From Oscillospiraceae bacterium (GTDB taxonomy: Bacteria; Bacillota; Clostridia; Oscillospirales; Acutalibacteraceae), in contig CAJTCS010000003.1 in the NCBI GenBank assembly GCA_910574995.1, positions 186,001 through 250,000 on the forward strand: DNA of 64,000 nt, in the 5' to 3' direction. A program made the position numbers and the translations under genes. How positions within the stretch are numbered: the stretch's first letter is position 1; each line of letters starts with the position of its first letter. Positions 48,807-58,060 of this stretch are shown piece after piece. The notes beneath the pieces were generated by a model. It had not been told where the DNA came from and searched no databases. It was given only the letters and a program-made list of their open reading frames with translations.

Positions 48807-50879
48807 TCAGTCGTCTCCATTTTCCGCCTTGGCCGCTTCAATGGCTTTCTGGGCTACGTTGGCAGGGGCCTCTTCATAACGTTCGAACTCAAAGGTAAAG
48901 CTGCCGCGCCCCTGGGTGCACTGGCGTACAAAGGTGCTGAAATCGTGCATTTCCGCCATGGGGGCTTCGGCCTCTACTGTCTGCCGGCCAGCCCCGGCGG
49001 GCTCCATGCCCAGCACGCGGCCCCGGCGCTTGTTCACCTCGCCCAAAATGTCGCCCATGTTCCCGTCTGGCACGGTGGCCTTCAGGTGGCCGATGGGCTC
49101 TAACAGCACAGGGTTTGCCTGGGGCATGCCGTTTTTGTAGGCGATGGTGGCCGCCATCTTAAAGGACATTTCGGAAGAGTCTACCGGGTGGTACGAGCCG
49201 TCGTACAGGGTGGCAGACAGGCCCACCACCGGGTACCCGGCCAGGGGCCCCTTCAGGATGCATTCCCGCAGGCCCTTCTCCACGGCGGGGAAGAAGCCCT
49301 TGGGCACCGAGCCGCCCACCACGCGTTCGCCGAACTCCAGCCCGTCGCTGTCGCAGGGGGCGAACTCGATCCAAACGTCGCCAAACTGCCCGTGGCCGCC
49401 GGTCTGCTTCTTGTGCCGGCCTTGCACCTGCACCTTTTTCCGGATGGTCTCCCGGTAGGGGACTTTCGGGTCTTTCAGGGTGATCTCCACGCCGAATTTC
49501 GCTTTCAGTTTGGAAACGGCCACGTCCAGGTGCTGCTCGCCCAGGCCGCTGACGACCAATTCGTGGGTTTCCGTATTGCTGGCGAACTGCAGGGTGGGGT
49601 CTTCCTCGGCCAGCCGCAGCATGCCCTGGGCAATCTTATCCTCTTCGCCCTTCTTCTTGGGCACGATGGCCATAGACAGGGTGGGCGTGGGATACTCCAC
49701 GCCTTCCAGGGTGACCTTCCGGGTGGGGCTGCACAATGTGTCGCCGGTGTTGGTGGCGGTCAGTTTGGGTATGGCGCCGATATCCCCCGCGCCGATATAT
49801 TTTACGTCCTCCTGCTTCTTGCCTATCATCATCACCGTCTTGCCGACCCGCTCGGTATTGCCGGTGCGCATGTTGACCAGCTGGGATTCCGTGGAGATTT
49901 TGCCGGATATAACTTTGATATAAGACAGCTTGCCAATAAAGGGGTCGGCCACGGTCTTGAACACGATGGCCGCCGCCGCGCCCTCGCTGTTGACAGAGAG
50001 CTCCACGGGGTTGCCGTCTGTGTCCGTGCCGATCTCCCCGGCCTTTTCCTCGGCGGATGGGGCCAGCCAGTTGATGCCGTCCAGGAACTGCTCCATGCCC
50101 CGCATCAGCATGGCGTCGCCGCAGAATACGGGAGTAATGGTGCCGGACTTCACGCCCTTGCTCACGCCCACAATGACCTCTTCCGGGGTAAACTCCTCGC
50201 CGGCAAAATATTTTTCAAACAGGGCGTCGTCCGTCTCGGCAACAGCCTCGTAAATAGCGGTGCGCAGGCCCTCCAGGCGGTCCCCCATGTCGGGCATGGC
50301 CACCTGCACGGGCTTGCCGCCGGAATAGTCGTAAGCCTTATATTCCAGCAAGTTTATGTATATGTTGGCTTGGCCGTCTTGGATGAAGGGCACCACCACA
50401 GGGCACACCGAGGGGCCAAACTGGGATTTCAGGTCTTCAAACACCCGGTAGAACCGGGCGCTTTCGTCACACAGGCCGTTGACGAAGAAAATCTTTGCCA
50501 GGCCCCGTTTCTCCGCTGCGGCAACAGCCTTTTCCGTGCCCACAGCCACCCCGTCTTTCCCGGAGATGACCACCAAAACGGTATCGGCGGCCCGCATGGC
50601 CTCGCACATGCCGCCCTCAAAGTCGAACAGGCCGGGGGCGTCCAGCAGGTTCAGCTTTTTGTTTTTCCACTCTAGGGGCGCAACCGCCGCCCCGATAGAA
50701 GCTTTCCGGCGGATCTCTTCCGGGTCAAAGTCGCACACTGTGTTGCCGTCCCCCACCTTGCCCCGGCGGTCTGACACGCCCGCCAAAAACAACATGGCCT
50801 CCGCCAAGGAGGTTTTGCCCGCGCCGCCATGCCCGGCTACAGCCAGGTTGATAATATTCTTTTCCTGATATTGGTTCAT
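48807..50879 (-). CDS. Elongation factor G-like GTPase (EF-G paralogue)
   Basis: A 690-residue protein with all EF-G domains. G1 is GHGGAGKTSL (residues 16-25), G3 is DAPGLFDF; the G4 NKxD of true EF-G is changed to NGLCDE. Domain IV (PYRETIRKKVQVQGRHKKQT with GGHGQFGDVWIE) and V (LEPIGHLKATVPDGNMGDIL) are kept. It belongs to the EF-G-like group found beside a main EF-G in many Bacillota; its role in translation or ribosome recycling is not settled. ATG 50879 has AAGGGA; the longer frame to 50954 has no ribosome site. Confidence 0.9.
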   Translation of the reverse strand: MNQYQEKNIINLAVAGHGGAGKTSLAEAMLFLAGVSDRRGKVGDGNTVCDFDPEEIRRKASIGAAVAPLEWKNKKLNLLDAPGLFDFEGGMCEAMRAADTVLVVISGKDGVAVGTEKAVAAAEKRGLAKIFFVNGLCDESARFYRVFEDLKSQFGPSVCPVVVPFIQDGQANIYINLLEYKAYDYSGGKPVQVAMPDMGDRLEGLRTAIYEAVAETDDALFEKYFAGEEFTPEEVIVGVSKGVKSGTITPVFCGDAMLMRGMEQFLDGINWLAPSAEEKAGEIGTDTDGNPVELSVNSEGAAAAIVFKTVADPFIGKLSYIKVISGKISTESQLVNMRTGNTERVGKTVMMIGKKQEDVKYIGAGDIGAIPKLTATNTGDTLCSPTRKVTLEGVEYPTPTLSMAIVPKKKGEEDKIAQGMLRLAEEDPTLQFASNTETHELVVSGLGEQHLDVAVSKLKAKFGVEITLKDPKVPYRETIRKKVQVQGRHKKQTGGHGQFGDVWIEFAPCDSDGLEFGERVVGGSVPKGFFPAVEKGLRECILKGPLAGYPVVGLSATLYDGSYHPVDSSEMSFKMAATIAYKNGMPQANPVLLEPIGHLKATVPDGNMGDILGEVNKRRGRVLGMEPAGAGRQTVEAEAPMAEMHDFSTFVRQCTQGRGSFTFEFERYEEAPANVAQKAIEAAKAENGDD

Positions 50880-50998
50880 ATGCGTTAGTCCCTTCCACAG
50901 GGCTTTTTCCGCTGCGGGGCCGCAAAAAAACGGCAGGCGGCGTCTTAAAGCCATGTCGATTTAAAAAATTTGCACAAGTTTTTACCAAGGCATACTTC

Positions 50999-51027
50999 AT
51001 TATACAGCGTTTCTCTGAAAAACACAA
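50999..51027 (-). promoter_or_regulatory. Promoter of the EF-G-like gene
   Basis: On the minus strand TTGTGT (51027-51022), 17-bp spacer, TATAAT (51004-50999). A leader of about 110 bases follows. Confidence 0.65.
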
Positions 51028-51085
51028 TGGGGAAAACGGAAAAATATCCGAATTTTACGTGAACAGATTTCCATTTTTGTGTATT

Positions 51086-51793
51086 TTATGTTAAGGCGCC
51101 CCCGGAAAGGGGGCTGAAAAGCGCGGGCCGCCGGTCGTTCCAATAGCCGGTGGGGCGCTTATGCCCCTCTGTAAAATCGATCTCTACCGCAAAGGCCCCA
51201 TGCCGGCCCCTGGCTTCCAGCAAGGGCTCGCCCGCGCTGCTGAAAGCGAAAGCCAGCGGGATTTCCCCGCAGAAGTGGCAGCATCCCACCACCGGCAGTT
51301 CGTTTTCGATGGCCCGGGCCCTGGCCAGGGCCCGCCACTGGTCATATTGCTGCCGGTGGTACATGCCCGTGCCAATGGGGTTTACCAGCAGCGCGGGCTT
51401 TTCCAGGGCCAAGATGCGGCAGACCTCTGGGAAATGCAGCTCGTAACAGATGGGCGCGGCGATCTTCCCTAAGCGCGTGCGCACACAGTGTATCCGTTCG
51501 CCTGGGCGTTTGCCTTTTGCCTTTTCGCCCCCCGTTAAAATACATTTCGTATACATGCCAGCCACCTGGCCGCCCTCGATGGCAAGCACCTTTTCTTCGT
51601 CCCCGTCCCGGAAGCCTGTGAGTACAGTGCCCCCCAAGCCTTGGGTCAGCTCCAGGGCCATGGCCAGCTCTTCCCGCGAGCGCAGGAAGCCCTCCGGGAA
51701 GACGTACAAGTCGGCGGCCTCCCCCCGCAGGACAGCGGGCATCTCCTTTTCCGCGGCAAAGCGCTCGGGCACAGCCAGTATGACTTTTTCCAT
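51086..51793 (-). CDS. Carbon-nitrogen hydrolase (nitrilase superfamily)
   Basis: A 235-residue amidase-like protein. The Glu-Lys-Cys triad is seen as FPEGFLRS (Glu near residue 37), YTKCILTGGEK (Lys near 84) and ICYELHFPE (Cys near 117). Members split amides or nitriles of small molecules; the substrate is unknown. ATG 51793 has GGAGAGAG about 6 bases upstream. It follows the P-type-ATPase-like gene on the same strand with a 133-bp gap. Confidence 0.85.
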   Translation of the reverse strand: MEKVILAVPERFAAEKEMPAVLRGEAADLYVFPEGFLRSREELAMALELTQGLGGTVLTGFRDGDEEKVLAIEGGQVAGMYTKCILTGGEKAKGKRPGERIHCVRTRLGKIAAPICYELHFPEVCRILALEKPALLVNPIGTGMYHRQQYDQWRALARARAIENELPVVGCCHFCGEIPLAFAFSSAGEPLLEARGRHGAFAVEIDFTEGHKRPTGYWNDRRPALFSPLSGGALT

Positions 51794-51926
51794 ACAATCT
51801 CTCTCCAAACCGGTCGTACAAAACTTTTCCTAAGCGGGCGCCCCACAAACGCCGAACCCCTTTGACAGCGGTAGGCATGCTCCCTTTTCAGGAAGCACGC
51901 CTACCCGGCGCAAAAAAGCTTTGGGG

Positions 51927-54900
51927 TTATTTGCGAAGCTTGGGCAGTACCAGCAAGATGAACAGCCAAAAAGCCTCGAAAGCGAACAGGATGAAAGCGG
52001 AAAGCTGGCGCATCCCGCCAAAGCAGGCCATGAACGCCACCAGCACAAAACCCAGCACCACGGCGGCATTCTGGATGGCCACCACCATGCCGACCGTACG
52101 CTTCTGGTCTACGCAGGCGGATATCACGTTCATCATAGACTCAATCCGGCCCTTGGTGGCCACCACCGCGTCGCCCCGGGCTATATCTTCCTGGGTAAGC
52201 TTGTGGGCCGCGTCGCCCAGCTGGCCATCTAAAATACCTATCGAGGCGCTGTCGATGCTGAACAGCCGGGAAACCAGGGCCTGGGTCACGTTGGGGTCTG
52301 TGGTGCGCACCAGCACGCTGATACCGCTGTCTTCCAGGCGCTGCAGCTCGTTGCGTTTGCGGCGGTCTGCCGAGTAGGTAAGCACCAGCAGGGCGGCCAC
52401 CTCCGCGTCTACGGCGATATAGATGAGGGATTTGTTGCCCGTGGCATACTGGGTCTCTTCCTCCCGGGCGGGCACCTCGATGCGGTTGTTGATAAGCAAG
52501 GCGCGGTTGCCGATATAGATGGTCTTGCCGTCTACCCGGCCAACAATGCCGCCCCCGTCTTCATACCGGAATTTCTCCACTTCGGGCAGGGCCTCTTCGT
52601 TTTCGCTGATCACCTGGTCGAAGACGCCGGAAAGGGGCCCTCCAATTTCTTTCATCAGCGCGGAAGCCGCCATGATGGCCTCCTCTGCCCCGGCGCGGTT
52701 GCCGAAGGTTTTGATGCCCCCCAGCACCACGGTCCCCGGGGGGAAAAGCTCCTGGGCGTCGCAGATGACGGCGTTCACATCGCCGAACTGCTCGACGGCC
52801 TCATAGCTGACCACCATGGCCCCGGCCCGGCGGGCGGTTTTGCACAGGCGGCTGATGGGCAGGTTTACCGAGAGGATGTTCCCCACCGCTACGCTGGCGC
52901 AGCAGGCGGCGGCCAGGGCGCTGAGGGCCGTGGGGACGCTTTTCGTAATCAACAGGCTGGCAATGCACAGCACCAGGGAAGACAGCAGCCCAATGGGCGC
53001 CAACAGCTGGGAAGCGGACTCGGAGGGGTCTGGCCGGTAGGAAAGCTCTAAGAACCGCTTCAGGAAGCCTGCCTTGCACTGGTATGCGATCAGCGGCTTT
53101 TCCGCCACACAGTCCTTGGTCATCTTCAACGAGGTGTTGTAGTCGTCAAAGGTGCGCACCGTATACTTCTGTTCCCGGGAGGTGACAAAACGGAAATTGC
53201 TGTGTATGCGGCGCAGCATGGTCAGCTTCCCGGCCGTATTTACAAATAGGATGGCCGAGAGGAGCACCGCGTACAGATGCAGCTTGCCGTCTTCCAGGTC
53301 AGACCGGAAGAATACCGCCCCCAGGGTCTGCAGGGCCACTGCCGCCGCGGCCACCGCCGCCCCGCTGTCCGAGTTGGCGCTGAGGGAGAACAGGGCCCGC
53401 AGGCCGTTGCCTACTGTGCGGTAGCACACCCCGATGGAAACGCCTGTAAACAGCACCGTCAACAGGATATACACCATTGGCATAGCGCCCAGGTCGCCGC
53501 CGGCGGAGAACTGGCCCCCGAAGATCAAGTTGATAGCGGCCAAAAGGGCGGTGCATACCCCGGTTATAGTCATGCGCATCGAGAGCTCGCTCATGTCCCC
53601 GCGCAGCTCGTGGGCGATAGACTTGGCGTCCTCAGGCCCGGTATAGTCCTCGATGGACTCCGCTGCGGCTTCTTGGGAAAGGGGAAGCTCTTCTTCCTCC
53701 AGCACCTCTGGCTTTTTGGGTTTGGGCCGCTTATGGGGGGGCTGCCGCTGCTCCAGCGCGTCCCAGGCTTGCTGCAGGCTTTCCGATTCGGACAGAAGGG
53801 CGCTTTGCAGCACGTCCGCGTGGATGATGTGGGTGGGGATGCCCCTGGGCCGGTAGTCGTAGATGCTGGCTACCTGGGGTATCTCTACCACAGGGCGCGG
53901 CGGGCTTTGCCGCTGCCGGGCAGCCCCCACGTTTTCCAATGGCATAGTAGGGGAAGACTCCTGGGGGGGCGTCCCCGCGGTGGGCGCTTCCTCCTGCATG
54001 GGCCTTTCCTGGGGCGCGGCTTCCGCCTGGGCAGGGGCCGGCCCCTCTGCCGGGATGGGCGGGGCTTCTTCTGTGGGCAGGCCCGCCTCTGGCCGCATGA
54101 TCTCTGGGGCCGCCTGTACCGGCGGGGCTTCTTCCACGTCCTCCTGGTAATCGGGGGATTCCGGCGGCTGTTCTGGCGGGGGCGGGGCAAAACGGAGGAT
54201 CTTGTCCACCGCGCCCTCGCTGACCGGCGGCATGGCCTGCTCTTCCCGGTCGTTCTGGATGCTTTGCCCGTCTTGCACCCGTTGGATCTCTACCGTGCTG
54301 TTCAATACGTTCAGCTTGATCTCCATGGTCTGGTCGCTGGAGGTCTCCAGCATGGCGCGCTGGATGTCGGGCATGGCTTCCTGGGCCCGGCCCGCGCCCT
54401 CCACGTCGATGCCGTGCTGGCGGGCATAGGGGTCGGCGGCAAAGGACGTGACCGGCATGGGGGCCACCACGCCGAATTCATCGGCAATCTGTTCCTCGTC
54501 CACCCCGGCGGTCTGTACGGCTTCCGCCACCCGGCGGCGGCGTTCCTTTTGCAGCCGCTGGAAGTTTGCCTCTACCTCCTCGTCCAGGGCCGGGGCCGAT
54601 TCGTCAAACAGCGCCTTGAAGCTGTCCCCTCCTGGGGCCAGGTCTTCCGGGGCGTCGCTGTCCAGGCGGTATTCGTCGATGGGCTTCAGCTGTATGCCAT
54701 AATAGGTGTCGTCTTCCTCTTCCACGAAGTCCGGCACCCGTTTCCTGCGGCCAAACAGCCCCCATTTTTTCTTTTTCTTCTTCTTGGGCTTGTCCTCTGG
54801 CCCGGGGTCTTCCCCAGAGACAGGCTGGGGCGGCTGCCCCGGCTCTGGCGCGGCCTCCTCTGGGGGCGGGGGCTGCTGCGGGGCCTCCTGGGGAGGGGGC

Positions 54901-55061
54901 GGCGCCGGTTCCGGCGGGACATCCGGTACGGGGGCCGGTTCCGGGCGGGGCGGCCCTGGCTGTACCTCCCGTGGGGGCGCCGGTATCTCCCCGGTGGCCT
55001 CCCGCCGGGCCCGTTCTTCCTCCAATATATCTTCCAGTGTGAATTCCGGTTTCTCTGCCAT
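51927..55061 (-). CDS. P-type-ATPase-like protein without the DKTGT motif (probable pseudoenzyme)
   Basis: A 1044-residue membrane protein. Residues 1-450 are low-complexity and charged (Pro/Glu-rich, a lysine run at 92-99). From about 490 there are membrane helices in pairs, then a core like P1B-type ATPases: NLPISRLCKTARRAGAMVVS, then EAVEQFGDVNAVICDAQELF. There Asp768 stands where the phosphorylated Asp of DKTGT would be, but KTGT is AQEL. VDGKTIYIGNRALL and a TTDPN in place of TGD (920-924) follow; the hinge GDGxND is absent. It probably cannot cycle as a pump; a regulatory or structural role is inferred. It starts 4 bp after rlmB. Confidence 0.75.
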   Translation of the reverse strand: MAEKPEFTLEDILEEERARREATGEIPAPPREVQPGPPRPEPAPVPDVPPEPAPPPPQEAPQQPPPPEEAAPEPGQPPQPVSGEDPGPEDKPKKKKKKKWGLFGRRKRVPDFVEEEDDTYYGIQLKPIDEYRLDSDAPEDLAPGGDSFKALFDESAPALDEEVEANFQRLQKERRRRVAEAVQTAGVDEEQIADEFGVVAPMPVTSFAADPYARQHGIDVEGAGRAQEAMPDIQRAMLETSSDQTMEIKLNVLNSTVEIQRVQDGQSIQNDREEQAMPPVSEGAVDKILRFAPPPPEQPPESPDYQEDVEEAPPVQAAPEIMRPEAGLPTEEAPPIPAEGPAPAQAEAAPQERPMQEEAPTAGTPPQESSPTMPLENVGAARQRQSPPRPVVEIPQVASIYDYRPRGIPTHIIHADVLQSALLSESESLQQAWDALEQRQPPHKRPKPKKPEVLEEEELPLSQEAAAESIEDYTGPEDAKSIAHELRGDMSELSMRMTITGVCTALLAAINLIFGGQFSAGGDLGAMPMVYILLTVLFTGVSIGVCYRTVGNGLRALFSLSANSDSGAAVAAAAVALQTLGAVFFRSDLEDGKLHLYAVLLSAILFVNTAGKLTMLRRIHSNFRFVTSREQKYTVRTFDDYNTSLKMTKDCVAEKPLIAYQCKAGFLKRFLELSYRPDPSESASQLLAPIGLLSSLVLCIASLLITKSVPTALSALAAACCASVAVGNILSVNLPISRLCKTARRAGAMVVSYEAVEQFGDVNAVICDAQELFPPGTVVLGGIKTFGNRAGAEEAIMAASALMKEIGGPLSGVFDQVISENEEALPEVEKFRYEDGGGIVGRVDGKTIYIGNRALLINNRIEVPAREEETQYATGNKSLIYIAVDAEVAALLVLTYSADRRKRNELQRLEDSGISVLVRTTDPNVTQALVSRLFSIDSASIGILDGQLGDAAHKLTQEDIARGDAVVATKGRIESMMNVISACVDQKRTVGMVVAIQNAAVVLGFVLVAFMACFGGMRQLSAFILFAFEAFWLFILLVLPKLRK

Positions 55062-55065
55062 ATGG

Positions 55066-55881
55066 TTAGGGGTCCCTCCTTTCCGGGTTAAACGCCTGTA
55101 TCCCGGCGCGCTGCCGGGCCGCCTCGCAGCACAGGACGCCTGCGGCTACCGAGGCGTTTAGCGAATTGATCTTCCCTTTTATGGGCAAGGACAGCACAAA
55201 GTCCGCCTTTTCCTTCACCAGCCGGCCCACCCCCCGGCCTTCCGAGCCTATCACAAAAGCGCAGGGGCCGGTCAGGTCCGCCCCTACCCAGGGCGAGCCG
55301 TCCATGTCAGCCGCATAAATCCATACGCCCTTGGCTTTCAAGTCTTCCAGTAACCGGGGAAGGTTCTGCACCCGGGCTACTGGAAGGTGCTCGACAGCCC
55401 CGGCGGACGCCCGGCCTACCGCATAGGTCAGCCCCACGCTGCGGCGCTTGGGGATTACCACCCCGTGGGCGCCGGCGCACTCGGCGGCGCGGATGACGGC
55501 CCCCAGGTTGTGGGGGTCCTCCAGCCCGTCGCAGACGACCAGGAAAGGGGGCTCCCCCCGTTCTTCCGCCAGGCGGAGGATATCCCCTACCGTGGCATAT
55601 TCCTTGATGGCAGCCACAGCTACGATCCCCTGGTGCGCCTCCCCCGGGCACATGAAGTCCAGCTTTTTCCGGTCCGCCTCCTTGACGGCGGCCCCGGCCT
55701 CTTTGGCCCTGGCCGCCAGGGAAAGCAAAGCCCCGCTTTTTTCCCCCCGCTGGATATACACGCTGTCTATGGTCCTGCCGGCCCGCAGCGCCTCGCTTAC
55801 CGCGTTGCGCCCGGCGATGATATTTTCTTCCTGCCGTTTTGCCTTGGGGCTGTTTTTTCCTTTGTCCAAGTTCCAAAGCAC
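55066..55881 (-). CDS. rlmB: 23S rRNA (guanosine-2'-O)-methyltransferase RlmB
   Basis: A 271-residue SPOUT methyltransferase. The N-terminal part has IIAGRNAVSEALRAGRTIDS, the L30e-like substrate domain. The catalytic motifs are VCDGLEDPHNLGAVIRAAEC, FVIGSEGRGVGRLV and LPIKGKINSLNASVAAGVLC. It methylates G2251 (E. coli numbering) in the peptidyl-transferase loop. The wording agrees with TIGR00186-type RlmB. The downstream P-type-like gene starts 4 bp away with its ribosome site inside the rlmB end. Confidence 0.93.
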   Translation of the reverse strand: MLWNLDKGKNSPKAKRQEENIIAGRNAVSEALRAGRTIDSVYIQRGEKSGALLSLAARAKEAGAAVKEADRKKLDFMCPGEAHQGIVAVAAIKEYATVGDILRLAEERGEPPFLVVCDGLEDPHNLGAVIRAAECAGAHGVVIPKRRSVGLTYAVGRASAGAVEHLPVARVQNLPRLLEDLKAKGVWIYAADMDGSPWVGADLTGPCAFVIGSEGRGVGRLVKEKADFVLSLPIKGKINSLNASVAAGVLCCEAARQRAGIQAFNPERRDP

Positions 55882-56451
55882 ATCCTTTTCCTATTCTACA
55901 GGCTATATTTCCATATATTGTAGCGCATTTTGCCGCAAATTTCAAATAAAAATACGGTTTCCCTGCGACAAAGCGTACTTTTCCCTGACAGGGAACCCGC
56001 GCCATATACACAGTTATGCATAAACCGGCTTTTTTTGCAAAAAAATTCTTTTCCGCCCCCTTGCCTCTTCCGGCTGCCCAGCGGCCTGTTTTCCACTTCC
56101 TTTTGCGTTTTCCTGTGGAAAACTCTGTGGAAAATGTGGATAACGCCTTGTCCTACATGGATTTTCCTGGTGGAAACATCTTTCCACAAAGATTTTTTTG
56201 CTTATTTTTCTAAATTGGAACCAAAAACCATCTATACCATATGTGCTGCCTTCCAGCCTTCCCCCCCGCGCGATTTTGTGTCAAGCCCACGTTTTCCCTT
56301 CCCATGGTTTCCCTTGTATGGATTATGCAGGGAAGGCGCGCGTATGAGGGGGGTACACGTTGGTGGGGTTCTGTGTTATAATGGTATTACATCCCTGTGA
56401 AGGGAAGAAGGTGCGCAGGGTGTGAATGTATACGGAAAGGTCGTGCTTCCC
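55882..56451. promoter_or_regulatory. Gene-free 570-bp stretch with a cluster of DnaA-box-like sequences
   Basis: TGTGGATAA (56135-56143) is a perfect DnaA box on the minus strand. TGTGGAAAA at 56114-56122 and 56126-56134 differ from it by one base, and there are looser matches at 56089-56097 and 56181-56189. AT-rich tracts lie on both sides (about 56030-56060 and 56189-56218), in strong contrast to the GC-rich backbone. It may bind DnaA as a regulatory cluster. No dnaA, dnaN, rpmH or parAB gene is near, so the replication origin itself is unlikely. Confidence 0.45.
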
Positions 56452-57159
56452 ATGCGTGAGGATATCTGTTCGATCCCCATCAACGAGGCTTTCGGGCCAA
56501 AACAAGGCTGCCCTTTTTGCCGTATCCGGGATGCGGCGGAAGAGCGTATGGCCCTGTACATCACCGGCGCCGCCATGATGCAGCCAGACGTGCGCCAAGA
56601 GACCAACCGTCTGGGCTTCTGCCCCCGGCACTTCGACCAGGTCTTGCAAAAGGGCAGCAGGCTGTCTGTAGCGTTGATTTTAGAGAGCCTGTTGGCCCAG
56701 GTGGCAGAGGAGGCTTTCCCCCAGGGGAGGGGCGCTTCCAAAAAGGCCCGGGCGGCGGCCGCCGCCCGGCAGGAGACCTGCTTTATATGCGAAAACGTAG
56801 ACCGCGGCATGGCCCATTCCGTGGAATGCGTGGTGGCCCTGTGGCAGCGGGAAGAAGAGTTCCGGCAGCTGTATGCCAGCCAGCCCTACATATGCCTGCC
56901 CCACTATGCCATGGCCCTGAAAGCCGGGCAGAAGCTGCCCCGGCGGGAGGCGGCCCTCTTCCAAGAGGCCACCGCCCGGCTGTCCCAAAAGGCGTTGGGG
57001 GCCCTGCAAGAGGATGTGACCCATTTTTGCCGCATGTACGATTACCGCAACGCCGGGGAAGATTGGGGGACCTCCCGGGACGCTATCCAGCGGGCTGTGG
57101 GCTGGCTTACCTCCCGGAAGCCGGATATGTCCCAGGATGCGGGAGGGAAGAACCGGTGA
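56452..57159 (+). CDS. DUF6062 family protein
   Basis: A 235-residue cysteine-rich soluble protein. It starts MREDICSIPINEAF, a form typical of DUF6062, then GCPFCRIRDAAEERMALYIT, GAAMMQPDVRQETNRLGFCP and a second cysteine set in ETCFICENV with a CLPHYA later. The CPFC/CPRH and CFIC/CLPH pairs look like two zinc sites. Function is unknown; the family is confined to Clostridia. The ATG at 56452 is chosen by family likeness, since the earlier GTG at 56422 adds residues not expected. It overlaps the next gene by four bases. Confidence 0.82.
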   Translation: MREDICSIPINEAFGPKQGCPFCRIRDAAEERMALYITGAAMMQPDVRQETNRLGFCPRHFDQVLQKGSRLSVALILESLLAQVAEEAFPQGRGASKKARAAAAARQETCFICENVDRGMAHSVECVVALWQREEEFRQLYASQPYICLPHYAMALKAGQKLPRREAALFQEATARLSQKALGALQEDVTHFCRMYDYRNAGEDWGTSRDAIQRAVGWLTSRKPDMSQDAGGKNR

Positions 57160-57974
57160 GCCTGGTGCGCGTCCCCGCCTGCCTGGACCTGGCCCAGACA
57201 CTGGATTGCGGCCAGGCTTTCCGCTGGCGTCTGGCAGGCGGGGAAGGGGGCATGTGGGAGGGCGCGGCCCTGGGCCGCAGCCTGCAGGTGCATGAATCGG
57301 AAGGGGAACTGTGCTTCCATTGCCCCCAGGGGGAATTTGACGCCCTATGGCGGCGGTATTTCGACCTGGACGCGGACTATGGCGCCAAACGGGCGGCCCT
57401 TTCGGCCCTTAGCCCAGTTTTGGCCCAGGCGGCGGCTTTTGCCCCAGGCATCCGCCTGCTGCGCCAAGACCCCTGGGAGGCCTTGTGTTCCTTCATCATT
57501 TCCCAGAACAACAACATCCCCCGGATTAAGGGCATCGTCCACCGTTTGTGCCAGATGTGGGGGGACCCTATCCCCGGCTCAGCCTGGCGGGCTTTCCCCA
57601 CGCCCCAGGCCCTGGCCGCCCTTTCCCCAGAAGACCTAGCCCCCTTGCGGGCGGGTTTCCGTGGGAAATACCTGTTGGACGCCGCCCGTAAGGTGGCGGG
57701 CGGGACCGTGGACCTGGAGGCAATCGCCCGCGCCCCGGCCGGCTTTGGCAGGGCAGAGCTGCAAAAGATCCATGGCGTGGGCCCAAAGGTGGCCGAGTGC
57801 GCCCTGCTGTATGGCTTCCACAAGACGGAGTGCTTCCCCATGGATGTATGGATGAAGCGGGCTATGGAAGTGCTGCTGCCCGGTTTTTCCCCAGGGGACT
57901 TTGGCGGGAACGCGGGCCTGGCCCAGCAATACCTGTTCCACTATAGCCGCCTGCACCCGCAGCTTTTCCTGTAA
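57156..57974 (+). CDS. 8-oxoguanine DNA glycosylase (OGG1 type)
   Basis: A 272-residue HhH-GPD glycosylase/AP lyase. The N-terminal part is the OGG_N domain (LDLAQTLDCGQAFRWRLAGG). The DNA-binding LCSFIISQNNNIPRIKGIVH and the helix-hairpin-helix IHGVGPKVAECALLYGF with its catalytic Lys follow, then FPMDVWMKR with the catalytic Asp. It removes 8-oxoguanine from DNA. The GTG start overlaps the DUF6062 stop (GTGA), with GGGAGGGAAG upstream; the pairing with DUF6062 is seen here and may be functional. Confidence 0.93.
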   Translation: MSLVRVPACLDLAQTLDCGQAFRWRLAGGEGGMWEGAALGRSLQVHESEGELCFHCPQGEFDALWRRYFDLDADYGAKRAALSALSPVLAQAAAFAPGIRLLRQDPWEALCSFIISQNNNIPRIKGIVHRLCQMWGDPIPGSAWRAFPTPQALAALSPEDLAPLRAGFRGKYLLDAARKVAGGTVDLEAIARAPAGFGRAELQKIHGVGPKVAECALLYGFHKTECFPMDVWMKRAMEVLLPGFSPGDFGGNAGLAQQYLFHYSRLHPQLFL

Positions 57975-58060
57975 AGCGCGTATAAAAAGGGCGTTCCTCC
58001 CAGGACGGCCCCGCTGTTTTCTGAGATGCGCTTATCCGCAAGGAAAATTCCCGTATAGGG

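Noticed and set aside
49188-50675. 495-residue open frame on the plus strand
   Set aside because: Antisense to the EF-G-like gene, which is conserved over its whole length.
53277-55091. 604-residue open frame on the plus strand
   Set aside because: Antisense to the P-type-ATPase-like gene; low-complexity Gly/Arg/Leu sequence produced by GC-rich codon bias.
56089-56189. Chromosomal replication origin
   Set aside because: DnaA-like boxes and AT-rich tracts are present, but dnaA, dnaN, rpmH, gidA and parAB are absent and the genes around are not those of an oriC region.
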